Assembly: GCA_963667455.2 (NCBI GenBank) | Contig: CAXXFR010000013.1 | Span: forward strand, 310,001-374,000 | DNA from: Bin55 sp963667455 | GTDB taxonomy: Bacteria; Pseudomonadota; Gammaproteobacteria; Pseudomonadales; Azotimanducaceae | DNA length: 64,000 nt | Direction: 5' to 3' | Shown here: positions 34,092 to 43,290 of the stretch, in pieces | Position numbering within the stretch: position 1 is the stretch's first letter | Layout of the letters: every line of letters starts with the position of its first letter | Notes under the pieces: generated by a model | Database searches by the model: none | The model's input: the letters and a program-made list of their open reading frames with translations, nothing else | Told to the model about the DNA's origin: nothing | Program-made: the position numbers and the translations under genes

Positions 34092-35486
34092 ATGCCTGAT
34101 CCGAACCGCGAATCCGATCTGGATCGAGTCTTGGCTGAGTGCAAGGCCAACCAAGTGAACACATTGCTCTTGGGGTTAACCGACATCGACGGGGTGATCC
34201 GAGGCAAGTACCTCGATCTAGGAAAGTTGGAGCAGCTCGTGAATTCCGAGGGCGGATTCTGCAATGTAGTGTTCGGTTGGGACATCGATGACCACGTGTA
34301 CGAGCTGGACGTGGTAGGAGTCGATACGAACGCATCTTTCACAGGTTGGCACACCGGCTATCCAGATGCCAAGTTTCGATTGATCGAGTCAACACAGCGG
34401 ACGTTGCCAGACACCAAAGTGCCCTTCTTCATAGGCGAGTTTGTTGATGAGTCGTTGGATTTCCATCCTCTCTGTCCGAGATCGGTTCTGCGTCGAGTTG
34501 CAGAATCGCTGCATGATCGTGGCACCCATGCCTTTGGAGGATTCGAGTACGAGTTCTTCGTATTGGACGATCCAGAGAAGACGGTTCGCGAGAATGGGTT
34601 TGAAGTACTGCGCTCGCTGACGAAGGGCAATCTTGGCTATTCGGTTGTGAAGGCCGCCACTCACTCGTCGCAGCTGACGGAACTCATGGACTTTTGCCGC
34701 GAGTTCCGAATGACTCTCGAGGGTTTGCACTTTGAAGCCCGGCCGGGAACTTGGGAGGCGGCATTGGCCAAGCAAGAAGTGATTGAAGCGGCGGATCGTG
34801 CGAATCTCTTCAAGACATTCTCCAAGTCGTATTTTCGACAACACGATGCTGTTGCTTCATTCATGGCAAAGTGGTCGATGAAGTTTCCGGGCCAAAGCGG
34901 ACACTTTCACTTGTCGCTGTGCGACGAGAAAGGCACAGACTTGTTTCAATCCGAAGACCGCAAGCTGAACGACGCGGCAAGATTCGCGATGGGCGGGTTG
35001 GTCAAGTACCTGCCCCAGTGGCTTCCAATGCTTGCCCCGAACGTCAATAGCTTCACGCGATTGGTGAAAGGTGCGTGGGCCCCCATAGCCGCAAACTGGG
35101 GCTTTGAAAACAGGACATGCGCGTTGCGTGTTATTCAGGGTAAGGACTCCAGTTGCCACATCGAAAATCGGATCCCGGGTGCCGATTCCAATCCGTACCT
35201 GGTTGCAGCAGCGACACTGGCCGCTGCGAAACTTGGGATCGAACAACGTATCGAGCCACCAGAACCTGTGGTTGGCAATGGCTATGAGGCAGACAACGAG
35301 CCTGAGGCGGAATTTTCTACAACATTACGCGAGGCGGCGTTACGGCTGAAACAATCAGAGGAAGCAGACCTTGCTTTCGGATCGAAATTCATCGAGCACT
35401 TCGTCAATTCTCGGTTGTGGGAAAGTCGAGAGGCGCAACGAACGGTCAATGACTGGCAACTGCAACGCTACTTCGAGGTGATCTAG
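34092..35486 (+). CDS. Glutamine synthetase family protein (gamma-glutamyl ligase type)
   Basis: A 464-residue GS-fold ligase. Family motifs: N-terminal beta-grasp LLLGLTDIDGVIRGKYLD, GGFEYEFFVLDD (metal-binding Glu), HFEARPGTWEAAL, FPGQSGHFHLSL (GHxH), NSFTRLVKGAWAP, and the HIENRIPGADSNPYL glutamate region. Its divergence from housekeeping GlnA and its partner gene suggest a gamma-glutamyl-amine ligase such as a PuuA-like or GlnT-like enzyme. ATG 34092 is preferred over TTG 34083 (GAG about eight bases upstream). The next gene, a class I glutamine amidotransferase, starts two bases after its stop. Confidence 0.9.
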   Translation: MPDPNRESDLDRVLAECKANQVNTLLLGLTDIDGVIRGKYLDLGKLEQLVNSEGGFCNVVFGWDIDDHVYELDVVGVDTNASFTGWHTGYPDAKFRLIESTQRTLPDTKVPFFIGEFVDESLDFHPLCPRSVLRRVAESLHDRGTHAFGGFEYEFFVLDDPEKTVRENGFEVLRSLTKGNLGYSVVKAATHSSQLTELMDFCREFRMTLEGLHFEARPGTWEAALAKQEVIEAADRANLFKTFSKSYFRQHDAVASFMAKWSMKFPGQSGHFHLSLCDEKGTDLFQSEDRKLNDAARFAMGGLVKYLPQWLPMLAPNVNSFTRLVKGAWAPIAANWGFENRTCALRVIQGKDSSCHIENRIPGADSNPYLVAAATLAAAKLGIEQRIEPPEPVVGNGYEADNEPEAEFSTTLREAALRLKQSEEADLAFGSKFIEHFVNSRLWESREAQRTVNDWQLQRYFEVI

Positions 35487-35487
35487 C

Positions 35488-36192
35488 GTGAAGACCATCG
35501 GTCTTCTGATTGCCGACTACGTAGATGATCCCATCAAGCGTCGGTACGGCGACTATTCCAGCATGATCCGGCAGATGTTTGACAACAGCGGAGTTGATGG
35601 ACTGCAATTTCGAAGCTTCCAAGTGTCGGAAGAGCAATACCCGTCGGTTGTTGACGAGTGTGACGGCTACATCATCAGCGGCAGCCGACGCAGCTGCTAC
35701 GAACCGATCCCGTGGATCCAACAGTTGCAGGAGTTTATTCAGCAACTGCACGCAATACGCAAAAAGACGGTTGGAATCTGTTTTGGACACCAGTGCATTG
35801 CTTCAGCTTTGGGCGGCGAAACTCGAAAAGCTGAGAATGGTTGGGGTGTTGGGATCCATCGGTATGAAATCGCTGGTGAAGGCACTTGGTCGGAAACTCC
35901 CGCTCGGACCGTACAGCTAATCGCCAGTCACCAGGATCAGGTCTCTCGCTTGCCCTATAGTGCAACCGTGACACTGCAAAGCGATTTTTGCCCTATTGCG
36001 GGAATGCGAATCGCAGACCATGTACTCACGATTCAACCGCACCCTGAGTTCACGGCATCCTATGCCGAGGAATTGTTGCGAATTCGAGAAGACATACTAG
36101 GGGACAAGTTCGAGGGTGCTCTCAATTCTCTGTCTGAGCCTACTGACGAGAAGTGCGTGGCACGGTCAATCGCGACGTTCTTGAAAGGCTGA
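35488..36192 (+). CDS. Class I glutamine amidotransferase
   Basis: A 234-residue GATase-1 domain protein. The nucleophile elbow is VGICFGHQCIASALGG (Cys near residue 93), and the catalytic His and Glu are in TIQPHPEFTASYAEEL. It has no synthetase domain, so it acts alone or with a partner. Immediately downstream of the GS-like ligase (TAG then GTG after one base), it may hydrolyse gamma-glutamyl compounds, as PuuD does in putrescine breakdown, or feed ammonia to another enzyme. Homologues are often annotated as GMP synthase-like; true GuaA is unlikely because the ATP-pyrophosphatase half is missing. Confidence 0.85.
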   Translation: MKTIGLLIADYVDDPIKRRYGDYSSMIRQMFDNSGVDGLQFRSFQVSEEQYPSVVDECDGYIISGSRRSCYEPIPWIQQLQEFIQQLHAIRKKTVGICFGHQCIASALGGETRKAENGWGVGIHRYEIAGEGTWSETPARTVQLIASHQDQVSRLPYSATVTLQSDFCPIAGMRIADHVLTIQPHPEFTASYAEELLRIREDILGDKFEGALNSLSEPTDEKCVARSIATFLKG

Positions 36193-36250
36193 CTTGCTCA
36201 GTCCAAACTGATTGTCTGGGATCCCAAGAGTTCTCCGTTGACTTGGGTCG

Positions 36251-36511
36251 CTACTCGCTTCGAAAGAAGATCACCCAGAGAATCAGATAGCAGGCAATAA
36301 CGACTATCGGCTGAAACAGCAACGCAACTACAGCAACGATTCGAACGATCGCGGGGTCGATGCGAAGGATTCTTGCGATATTCGCACAGACGCCCAACAA
36401 CCAACCCGAGTCCTTGTTGATGGCACGTCCCAATCGGTTCTCTGTCGATCGTGATCTCGATCCGACAGTCGAGTACGTACCACCCATTCGGTACGAATCT
36501 GAACTGCTCAT
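36251..36511 (-). CDS. PspC-domain membrane protein
   Basis: An 86-residue protein with a basic N-terminal tail (RSRSTENRLGRA) and a PspC domain: GWLLGVCANIARILRIDPAIVR, then a hydrophobic segment (IVAVVALLFQPIVVIACYLILWVIFF). The PspC domain is found in phage-shock response regulators; here there are no pspA or pspB neighbours, so a stress role is only by family. Two starts are possible: ATG 36511 (MSSSDSYR) or GTG 36526 five codons earlier; neither has a strong ribosome site. Confidence 0.82.
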   Translation of the reverse strand: MSSSDSYRMGGTYSTVGSRSRSTENRLGRAINKDSGWLLGVCANIARILRIDPAIVRIVAVVALLFQPIVVIACYLILWVIFFRSE

Positions 36512-36526
36512 ATGTCGTCGTTTCAC

Positions 36527-36874
36527 AATTGGTGTCCGGTTGTGTTTTGTGTCTGCAAGTCTTACTGCAAAAATCGTGCCAAAGGTGATTTCGTCGCTTC
36601 TTGGCTTGGAATCTCGGGTCTTTAATGTTCAATTGTGATCAATTTCGCCACTCGGTAGCGGATTCCGCCAACTCAGTGCAACTTTTACGCCACAATCTCC
36701 TGTCAGGTCTTGCTCTTGAGAGCTAAATTCAATGCCCTAATTGTCGCTTTGGCACCGAAAATTCATCATCTACAATGTTCAACCGAACGCACGATTTGAG
36801 GGAATTCGTGCGCGAATTGTGACACTCGTCGAAGTCCGGCAGCGCCGGCTTCGGGATGATAGTTGGGAGCAAGT
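36527..36874. other. Divergent intergenic region with candidate promoter
   Basis: About 350 bases between the PspC gene and the acyl-CoA ligase, AT-richer than its neighbours in part. I see no supported gene. TTGGCA at 36749-36754 and TACAAT at 36771-36776 (16-base spacer) form a plausible sigma-70 promoter toward the ligase, about 100 bases ahead of its ATG. Confidence 0.45.
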
Positions 36875-38836
36875 ATGGCGTTACATTTCGCAACAGCATG
36901 GCAGACAATCACTGACCTAATTCCTGATCGGGAAGCCTTGGTGTGCGCTGAAGTTCGTCGAACTTGGCGAGAGTTTGACGATCGTGCAGCGCGCCTTGCT
37001 GCACTCCTCAAGAATTACGGAATGGACATGGGTTCCAAAGTCGGAATCTACGCCCACAACTCGAACGAGTATCTCGAAGCCCAGTACGCCATATTCAAGA
37101 TTCGAGGCTGTCCGATCAATGTCAACTATCGCTACACCTCAGACGAGCTCGTCTACGTCATCGAAAACTCCGACTGCGAAGCTTTGTTCTATCAGGGTTG
37201 CTATGCAGCCCGCATCTGGGAAATTCAGTCGAGACTAAGCAAGGTAAAGCTGTTCGTTCAAATTCCGGACGGCACGGAGTCGTTGCTTCCCGGATCCAGG
37301 GACTTCGAACAGGAAATTCGTTCGAACCTACCAATGCCCCGCATCGACGATGCGGATCCCGAAGATGTCTACATGCTCTATACCGGAGGTACTACCGGCA
37401 TGCCGAAAGGCGTGATGTACAGTCACGGTTCGTTCATCAACGCGATGCTGGGCGGAATCGGTTCCCAAGGACTAGATGCTCCAACCGAAACGAGCCAGCT
37501 TCCCGATTTGCTGGCTGTTCTCCAACTTTCTGGTTCGACTCCGACGACTCTTCCAGCCTGTCCCTTAATGCATGGCACTGGGATGTGGTTGGGTGCGATG
37601 ATTCCCTTGCTGTATGGTGGAACCGTAGTAACCATCTCCAAGCTGGGCCTCGACCCTCACTTGATTTGGGATGAGGTCGAACGTAATCGTGTTACTCAGC
37701 TAGTAATCGTGGGCGACGCATTTGCTCGACCGTTGCTTGATGCACTTAATCACGCTGCCGACATGGGGCGTCCCTACGACATCAGTAGTGTCAAACAGAT
37801 CGTCTCAAGTGGGGTCATGTGGAGTAGCGAGGTCAAGAACGGTCTTCTCGAGCATCACAACATGGTTCTGGTCGATGCGATGGGATCGACTGAGGGAGGG
37901 ATGGGCACATCGGTTTCGAGTCGCGACGAAAATCCCGGTACTGCCAAGTTCACCCTTCGTCCTGGTGTAAAAGTATTCGACGACGAAGACCGGGAAGTCG
38001 CCCCCGGAAGTGGAGTTGCAGGCAAGCTCGCCACCAGCGGGCTGGTTCCGATTGGCTACTACAAAGACCCAGGAAAGTCCGCGGCAACGTTTCGAGAGGT
38101 TGATGGGGTTCGCTACAGCTTTCCGGGCGATTTCGCCACTGTCGAAGAAGACGGCTCGATCACGCTCTTGGGTCGTGGGAGCAACTGCATCAACACTGCG
38201 GGCGAGAAGGTCTATCCAGAGGAAGTCGAGGAAGTCATCAAGCAACATCCCAATGTCGAGGACTGCTTGGTTGTGGGACTTCCCGATTTGCGATTCGGAC
38301 AGCGCATCGTTGCCGTAGCTTCGTGCACGGAGGATTCTTTCAGTCAGCCGCAGGAAATCATCGATTTCGCACGAGAGCATCTTGCAGGCTACAAGCTACC
38401 GAAGCAACTGTTCTTTGAAGACACAGTACGCCGATCACCAGCTGGAAAGGCCGACTACAAGTGGGCCAAGGAGCGAGCAACTCACCATGCCGAACACACC
38501 CCGCAGTATTCCTTACGGGACTCAATTGCTCCAGCGCCTACCGCCGCCACAGAGCAGTCCAATGTTGAGCCCTACGCTACTAGGCGGAGGTTGGTTCGAG
38601 AATTGATTGCTGAACACAAGAATGCAAACAATCTTGCCCGAGCGTTGTCGGCCACTGCGGATCACTTGGGTTATCAGCGAGTGTTCAACGCCGGACAGTT
38701 GTCCTACCTCGCGACTCGAGCAAAGTTTCGCAACATCGACCCAATTCTGATGCTGTGCATCGAGAGCGTCACAGAAGGCAGGATCTCACGGCGTGAGCTA
38801 GTGCCGGAAATGTTTGTCGAATTGAACACCGGCTGA
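36875..38836 (+). CDS. AMP-binding acyl-CoA synthetase with C-terminal extension
   Basis: A 653-residue adenylate-forming ligase. ATP-binding motif YTGGTTGMPKGVMYSHG near residues 170-186, acyl-pocket and hinge motifs (GSTEGGMGT, FPGDFATVEEDGSITLLGRGSNCINTAGEKVYPEEVEE in part) and the catalytic Lys in SPAGKADYKW near 528. The family normally stops near there; here about 120 more residues follow (from HAEHTPQYSLRD to the end), containing a Pro/Ala-rich linker and a helical segment starting RRRLVRELIAEHKNANNLAR. I do not recognise that domain. ATG 36875 is preceded by GGGAG. A second ligase follows after 51 bases. Confidence 0.88.
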   Translation: MALHFATAWQTITDLIPDREALVCAEVRRTWREFDDRAARLAALLKNYGMDMGSKVGIYAHNSNEYLEAQYAIFKIRGCPINVNYRYTSDELVYVIENSDCEALFYQGCYAARIWEIQSRLSKVKLFVQIPDGTESLLPGSRDFEQEIRSNLPMPRIDDADPEDVYMLYTGGTTGMPKGVMYSHGSFINAMLGGIGSQGLDAPTETSQLPDLLAVLQLSGSTPTTLPACPLMHGTGMWLGAMIPLLYGGTVVTISKLGLDPHLIWDEVERNRVTQLVIVGDAFARPLLDALNHAADMGRPYDISSVKQIVSSGVMWSSEVKNGLLEHHNMVLVDAMGSTEGGMGTSVSSRDENPGTAKFTLRPGVKVFDDEDREVAPGSGVAGKLATSGLVPIGYYKDPGKSAATFREVDGVRYSFPGDFATVEEDGSITLLGRGSNCINTAGEKVYPEEVEEVIKQHPNVEDCLVVGLPDLRFGQRIVAVASCTEDSFSQPQEIIDFAREHLAGYKLPKQLFFEDTVRRSPAGKADYKWAKERATHHAEHTPQYSLRDSIAPAPTAATEQSNVEPYATRRRLVRELIAEHKNANNLARALSATADHLGYQRVFNAGQLSYLATRAKFRNIDPILMLCIESVTEGRISRRELVPEMFVELNTG

Positions 38837-38887
38837 ACAGCTGGTTCTCACCCCTCCAGATCATTAGCTAGGGAGCTTGTTCCGTCT

Positions 38888-40531
38888 ATGGGAATGCAAC
38901 ACTCACCGTTAACCATGTCGCGGCTGATTGATCGTGGAGCTGTTATCCAACCGGAATCAGAAATCGTCACGGCAACCGAAGAAGGGACGCGTCGACAGAC
39001 TTATCGCGAGACGGTAGATCGATCTCATCAATTGGCACATGCATTGCGCCGAGCCGGCATGGAAATCGGAGATCGAGTCGGGACGTTCATGTGGAACGGC
39101 TCTCGACACTTGGAGGCCTACCACGCCACGGCGAACTCGGGAATCGTGTTGCATACCGTCAACATTCGGTTGTCGCCCACCGATCTGGAATACATCATTG
39201 CCCACGCCGAAGATCAGCTGTTGATCGTCGATGCCGACTTGCTGCCGTTGTTGGAGTTGATGCAAGACAGACTGCCCACAGTCAAGCAATTCGTTGTGGC
39301 AGCGGAGCCGGGATTCGAGAACTGGTCCACAAGTCTGCCGAATGCAGTGGACTATGAAGAGTTCATTGCCGGCATGCCGACACAATTCGATTCGCCAGAC
39401 CTCGACGAGAATGCGCCGTTGGGATTGTGCTACACAAGCGGCACGACCGGGCACCCCAAGGGAGTCGAGTACGAGCACCGTTCGCAGTATCTTCACACGC
39501 TTGCCATTTCCTTGACCGATGCCATGGAGCTTTCAGCGACGGATACGTTGTGTGGCATAGTTCCGATGTTCCATGCAATGGGATGGGGATTGCCATGGGC
39601 TGCACTGATGCTAGGTTGCAAGCAAGTGTTGCCTCATCGATTCATGACTCCCGAACGTCTCATCCAATTGTTGTCGGACGAGAAAGTCACGCTGTCGGCA
39701 GGAGTTCCCACCATTTGGCAGGGAATCAAGGCGCATGTGGAACAAAATCCGGACACTTACGATCTTTCGAGCGTCAGTCGTCTCACTTGCGGCGGGTCCG
39801 CACCTCCAGCATCGATGGTCGAGTGGTACTGGGACGCCTTGAACATCGAGATGATTCAGGGTTGGGGATTGACCGAAACTAGTCCGTTGGGTACGTTGGC
39901 ACGCCGCGTCGCGAAGAGAAAGCACATCGATGCATCCCCGAGTGAGTTGATCTCGAACGGTTGCAAGGCAGGACTTCTCATGCCAGGGCTTGAATTAGAA
40001 GTATTCGACGACCAATTCAACAAATTGCCCCACGACGGAACATCTGTTGGCGAGATTCTCATTCGCGGTCCATGGATCTGTTCCGAGTACTACAACAACC
40101 CCCAACCATCGAAGTTTCATGGAGACTGGCTCATCACCGGCGATGTGGGTTCAATCGATCAAGACGAGTACCTGATCATTGCGGATCGTTCGAAAGACTT
40201 GGTGAAAAGTGGCGGCGAATGGATTTCGTCAGTGGACCTGGAAAACCACATCATTGCCATTGACGGTGTTGCACAGGCGTGCGTCGTTGCACAACCTCAT
40301 CCGAGATGGGACGAGCGCCCGGTGGCTTTAGTCGTGCTGGATCCTGACGCACAAGTCCCGGTCGAGACGATCTTGGATCACTGCCTCACAAAATTTGCCA
40401 AGTGGCAGGTTCCCGACGACGTGCTGTACGTCGATTTCATACCTCTTACATCGACTGGAAAACTCGACAAGAAGACCGTGCGATCAAACCTCGAAGAACA
40501 GGAATACATACTGCCTGACTTGCGCAAGTAG
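38888..40531 (+). CDS. Long-chain fatty-acid--CoA ligase family protein
   Basis: A 547-residue AMP-forming acyl-CoA synthetase of the medium/long-chain group (AlkK/FadD-like). P-loop CYTSGTTGHPKGVEYEHRS near residues 180-198, GWGLTETSPLGT near 327, GDVGSIDQDEYLIIADRSKDLVKSGGEWIS (in part) near 418-447, and the catalytic Lys in TSTGKLDKKTVR near 525. It activates fatty acids for beta-oxidation. It lies in tandem with the previous ligase and may be co-transcribed; the chain-length preference cannot be read. Convergent with the enolase-superfamily gene. Confidence 0.93.
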   Translation: MGMQHSPLTMSRLIDRGAVIQPESEIVTATEEGTRRQTYRETVDRSHQLAHALRRAGMEIGDRVGTFMWNGSRHLEAYHATANSGIVLHTVNIRLSPTDLEYIIAHAEDQLLIVDADLLPLLELMQDRLPTVKQFVVAAEPGFENWSTSLPNAVDYEEFIAGMPTQFDSPDLDENAPLGLCYTSGTTGHPKGVEYEHRSQYLHTLAISLTDAMELSATDTLCGIVPMFHAMGWGLPWAALMLGCKQVLPHRFMTPERLIQLLSDEKVTLSAGVPTIWQGIKAHVEQNPDTYDLSSVSRLTCGGSAPPASMVEWYWDALNIEMIQGWGLTETSPLGTLARRVAKRKHIDASPSELISNGCKAGLLMPGLELEVFDDQFNKLPHDGTSVGEILIRGPWICSEYYNNPQPSKFHGDWLITGDVGSIDQDEYLIIADRSKDLVKSGGEWISSVDLENHIIAIDGVAQACVVAQPHPRWDERPVALVVLDPDAQVPVETILDHCLTKFAKWQVPDDVLYVDFIPLTSTGKLDKKTVRSNLEEQEYILPDLRK

Positions 40532-40556
40532 GGTCGTTCATTCTTGACACGCCCGG

Positions 40557-41738
40557 TCACTGTTTGTCTTCCCACGTGTAGCGTTCAGCCGTCTCCTCGT
40601 TGAGTACAACTCCAAGACCAGGTTCCGTTGGGGGAATGATGTAGCCGTCTTCCCAACGGATCGGAGACTGAAGGATTTCGGCGTGAAATCCATCGAAACG
40701 ACCGATACTTTCTTGAATGAGGAAGTTGGGGCTACAAGTATCGACCTGGATATTCGCGGCGGCCTCGATCGGCCCACAGTACAGATGAGGTGCGATTTGA
40801 GCGTAGTAGGCTTCGGCCATTCCGGCTATCTTGCGCGCTTCCAGGACTCCGCCGACTCTGCCAAGAGCCATCTGTAGGATGGCCGCTGCCTGCTTCTCAA
40901 GCAGTTCGCGAAATTCAAACTTAGTGGCCAATCGCTCTCCTGTAGCGACTGGAATGCTTGTCGCGCGAGCAACACGAGCCATTTCGTCTCGATTCTCGGG
41001 AGGAACCGGTTCTTCGAACCACAAGGGATCGTACTTCTCGATCCGCTTGGCAAATCGAATCGTGCCCGATGTCGTGGACTGCCCGTGTGTACCGATCAGA
41101 ATGTCGGCTTTGTTGCCGATTGTTTCCCTTACGGCTTGAACGACCTTTTCGGCATTATCGAGTCGATCCAGCGGTGGTTCTCGCGGATCCTCCTTGCCCA
41201 TTACATCGATAAGCGGGTCGAACTTCAAGGCTGTAAATCCATCGGCAACGTGTGCTGCAGCACTGGCGCTAGCGGCCTCTGGATCTGTATGGGGCGAACC
41301 GCGCCCCGAGTAATTTGGAGCAGGCCAAAGGTAGGTATAGGAACGAAGACGTTCGTGATATTGGCCGCCCAGCAAGTTGTACACCGGCTGGTTTAACGAC
41401 TTTCCAACGATGTCCCAACACGCCATTTCGATGGCGCTCAATATCCCCATGACCGTGTGGTCAGGGTGTTGATGGTGGTCGTGACCTTCGTAGCCCTCTC
41501 CGTAGTAGACAGCTCGCCAGAGCCTCTCAATCTGAAACGGGCTTTGGCCAACCACGTAGGTTTCGCAAACGTCTCGGATCATTTGCGCCACCGTTAGTGG
41601 GTGGAACGGAACTTTGTACGCTTCCCCAATTCCTTCGATTCCGTCGTTGGAGATCAGCTTCACGAATACCCAGTAGCGACCACCTCGATGTGGTCGAGGG
41701 GTCTGAATCACGTAAGTCTTGAAGTCGGAAATCTTCAT
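40557..41738 (-). CDS. Enolase-superfamily dehydratase/racemase-like protein
   Basis: A 393-residue mandelate racemase/muconate lactonizing enzyme-family protein: an N-terminal capping domain beginning MKISDFKTYVIQTPRPHRGG and a TIM barrel. The barrel shows FTALKFDP (Lys on strand 2), ILIGTHGQST at the place of the first metal ligand, WFEEPVPPEN (second ligand Glu) and VATGERLATK (third ligand Glu), then IAPHLYCGPIEAA. The first ligand is usually an Asp as in D-x-H-G; here the residue is Gly (IGTHGQ), an unusual substitution. It resembles sugar-acid dehydratases; substrate unknown. Start at ATG 41738, as the longer frame to 41996 overlaps unrelated sequence. Confidence 0.85.
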   Translation of the reverse strand: MKISDFKTYVIQTPRPHRGGRYWVFVKLISNDGIEGIGEAYKVPFHPLTVAQMIRDVCETYVVGQSPFQIERLWRAVYYGEGYEGHDHHQHPDHTVMGILSAIEMACWDIVGKSLNQPVYNLLGGQYHERLRSYTYLWPAPNYSGRGSPHTDPEAASASAAAHVADGFTALKFDPLIDVMGKEDPREPPLDRLDNAEKVVQAVRETIGNKADILIGTHGQSTTSGTIRFAKRIEKYDPLWFEEPVPPENRDEMARVARATSIPVATGERLATKFEFRELLEKQAAAILQMALGRVGGVLEARKIAGMAEAYYAQIAPHLYCGPIEAAANIQVDTCSPNFLIQESIGRFDGFHAEILQSPIRWEDGYIIPPTEPGLGVVLNEETAERYTWEDKQ

Positions 41739-41791
41739 GTTGTGCTTCGATCTTTTTGGACTACGAAAACTCGAGACTGAATAGGTCTCCC

Positions 41792-43120
41792 TTACGTCAC
41801 ATACTGCAGAGCGATACCGTTTTCGTCTGACAGAAACGCTCCATTGCTGTACATGTGGTTGCCGTTGACGAATGTGTCCGTTACGCGGGAACTGAACTTG
41901 GATCCGGAGAACGGCGTCCAGCCGCACTTCGCCCAGACGGGCATCGAGTCCACATCGGTTTCCGCTTCGGAATCGACAACGACAACATCGGCCCAATAGC
42001 CTTCTCTTAGGAATCCTCGTTCGCTGATGCCGAACAGCTCTGCAGGTGCATGTGCAGTCTTGTTCACGATGGTTTCGATGGAAAGCGTCCCCGAATGAAC
42101 GTGTTCGAGAACGCAGGGTAAAGCGTATTCGACCAGTGGTAACCCGGCCGGTGCATCCATAAAGGGTTCTTGCTTTTCTTCCACGGTATGTGGCGCGTGG
42201 TCGGTCGCGATCACATCGATGCGATCTTCAGCCACGGCGTTGATCAACGCCTCTTGATCAGAACGACGCTTAATCGACGGATTGCACTTGACGTCTGCTC
42301 CCTTGTGCTCGTAGGCTTCATCGCAAAAGTGCAAGTGGTGAACGCACACTTCCGCTGTGATTCGTTTTGCCTCCATCGGTCCGGGAACGAACAGTTCCAT
42401 TTCTTGTTCCGTGGTCAGATGCAACACATGAAGCCGCGATCCAAATCGCTTGGCAAGATCCACTGCAAGCGAAGAAGAAAGGAAACAGGCTTCGGCTGAG
42501 CGAATCTCCGCATGTATCGACGGCGGCGGATTGGATCCAAATCTTCGCCGCGCATTGGCTTCGTTCTTCAGGATGGTCGGTGTGTCTTCGCAGTGAGTTG
42601 CGATGACCGAAGGACACGAGGAGAAGATACCCTCCAAAGTCTTGATGTCGTCAACGAGCATGTTTCCGGTTGACGCTCCCATGAACACCTTGACGCCACA
42701 GGCGATTGATCGATCGACTGACTTGATTTCCTCGAGATTGTCGTTGGTGGCTCCGAGATAGAAGCCGAAATTCGCCAGTGACCTGTTCTGTGCCCTTCGG
42801 TGCTTTTCGAGCAATCGCTCTCGGTTAGTTGTCTGCGGAATGCAGTTCGGCATTTCCAAGTAGCTGGTAATTCCTCCCACCAAAGCAGCTTTGGATTCCG
42901 TTGCAATGGTCGCCTTGTGCTCCATTCCCGGTTCGCGAAAGTGAACTTGATCGTCGATCATGCCGGGAAGAATCCACGACCCCGCAACATCGAGCTCTTG
43001 AGTTCCCGTTGCCGTCCCGCCGACTTGGCTGATGCGCCCACCTTCGATCGCGAGATCTCCCTCGACCACAGTGCCTTCGTTGACGATCCTGCCGTTCTTA
43101 ATGACGAACGAGTTGCGCAT
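41792..43120 (-). CDS. Dihydroorotase (amidohydrolase)
   Basis: A 442-residue metal-dependent amidohydrolase close to class I dihydroorotase. Metal-binding residues appear in order: DDQVHFREPG (HxH-R), the carboxylated Lys in CGVKVFMGAS, ATHCED, HVLHLTT and the Asp in VIATDHAPHTVEEK. It would interconvert carbamoyl-aspartate and dihydroorotate in pyrimidine synthesis; allantoinase-type activity is an alternative for such sequences. The ATG at 43120 has AGGGAGG upstream in the leader. Together with the downstream enolase-superfamily gene (53 bases apart) it may form a small catabolic unit rather than housekeeping pyrC, so no symbol is given. Confidence 0.88.
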   Translation of the reverse strand: MRNSFVIKNGRIVNEGTVVEGDLAIEGGRISQVGGTATGTQELDVAGSWILPGMIDDQVHFREPGMEHKATIATESKAALVGGITSYLEMPNCIPQTTNRERLLEKHRRAQNRSLANFGFYLGATNDNLEEIKSVDRSIACGVKVFMGASTGNMLVDDIKTLEGIFSSCPSVIATHCEDTPTILKNEANARRRFGSNPPPSIHAEIRSAEACFLSSSLAVDLAKRFGSRLHVLHLTTEQEMELFVPGPMEAKRITAEVCVHHLHFCDEAYEHKGADVKCNPSIKRRSDQEALINAVAEDRIDVIATDHAPHTVEEKQEPFMDAPAGLPLVEYALPCVLEHVHSGTLSIETIVNKTAHAPAELFGISERGFLREGYWADVVVVDSEAETDVDSMPVWAKCGWTPFSGSKFSSRVTDTFVNGNHMYSNGAFLSDENGIALQYVT

Positions 43121-43290
43121 AAACCTCCCTTATGCTGGTTTGGAGCTGTAGGTTACCGTTGAACGATCCGAGACTAGACGTATCGAGTTGACCAAAAAGA
43201 AACGAGCAGTCCCAGACAGTCCACAATGTCATTCAATACCATCTTACGCTTGCCGTCGCAATTGAACGATGTTGATCCTCGAGAATCGTC

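Noticed and set aside
36360..36638. 92-codon plus frame opposite the PspC gene
   Set aside because: Antisense to a recognisable PspC domain with membrane segment.
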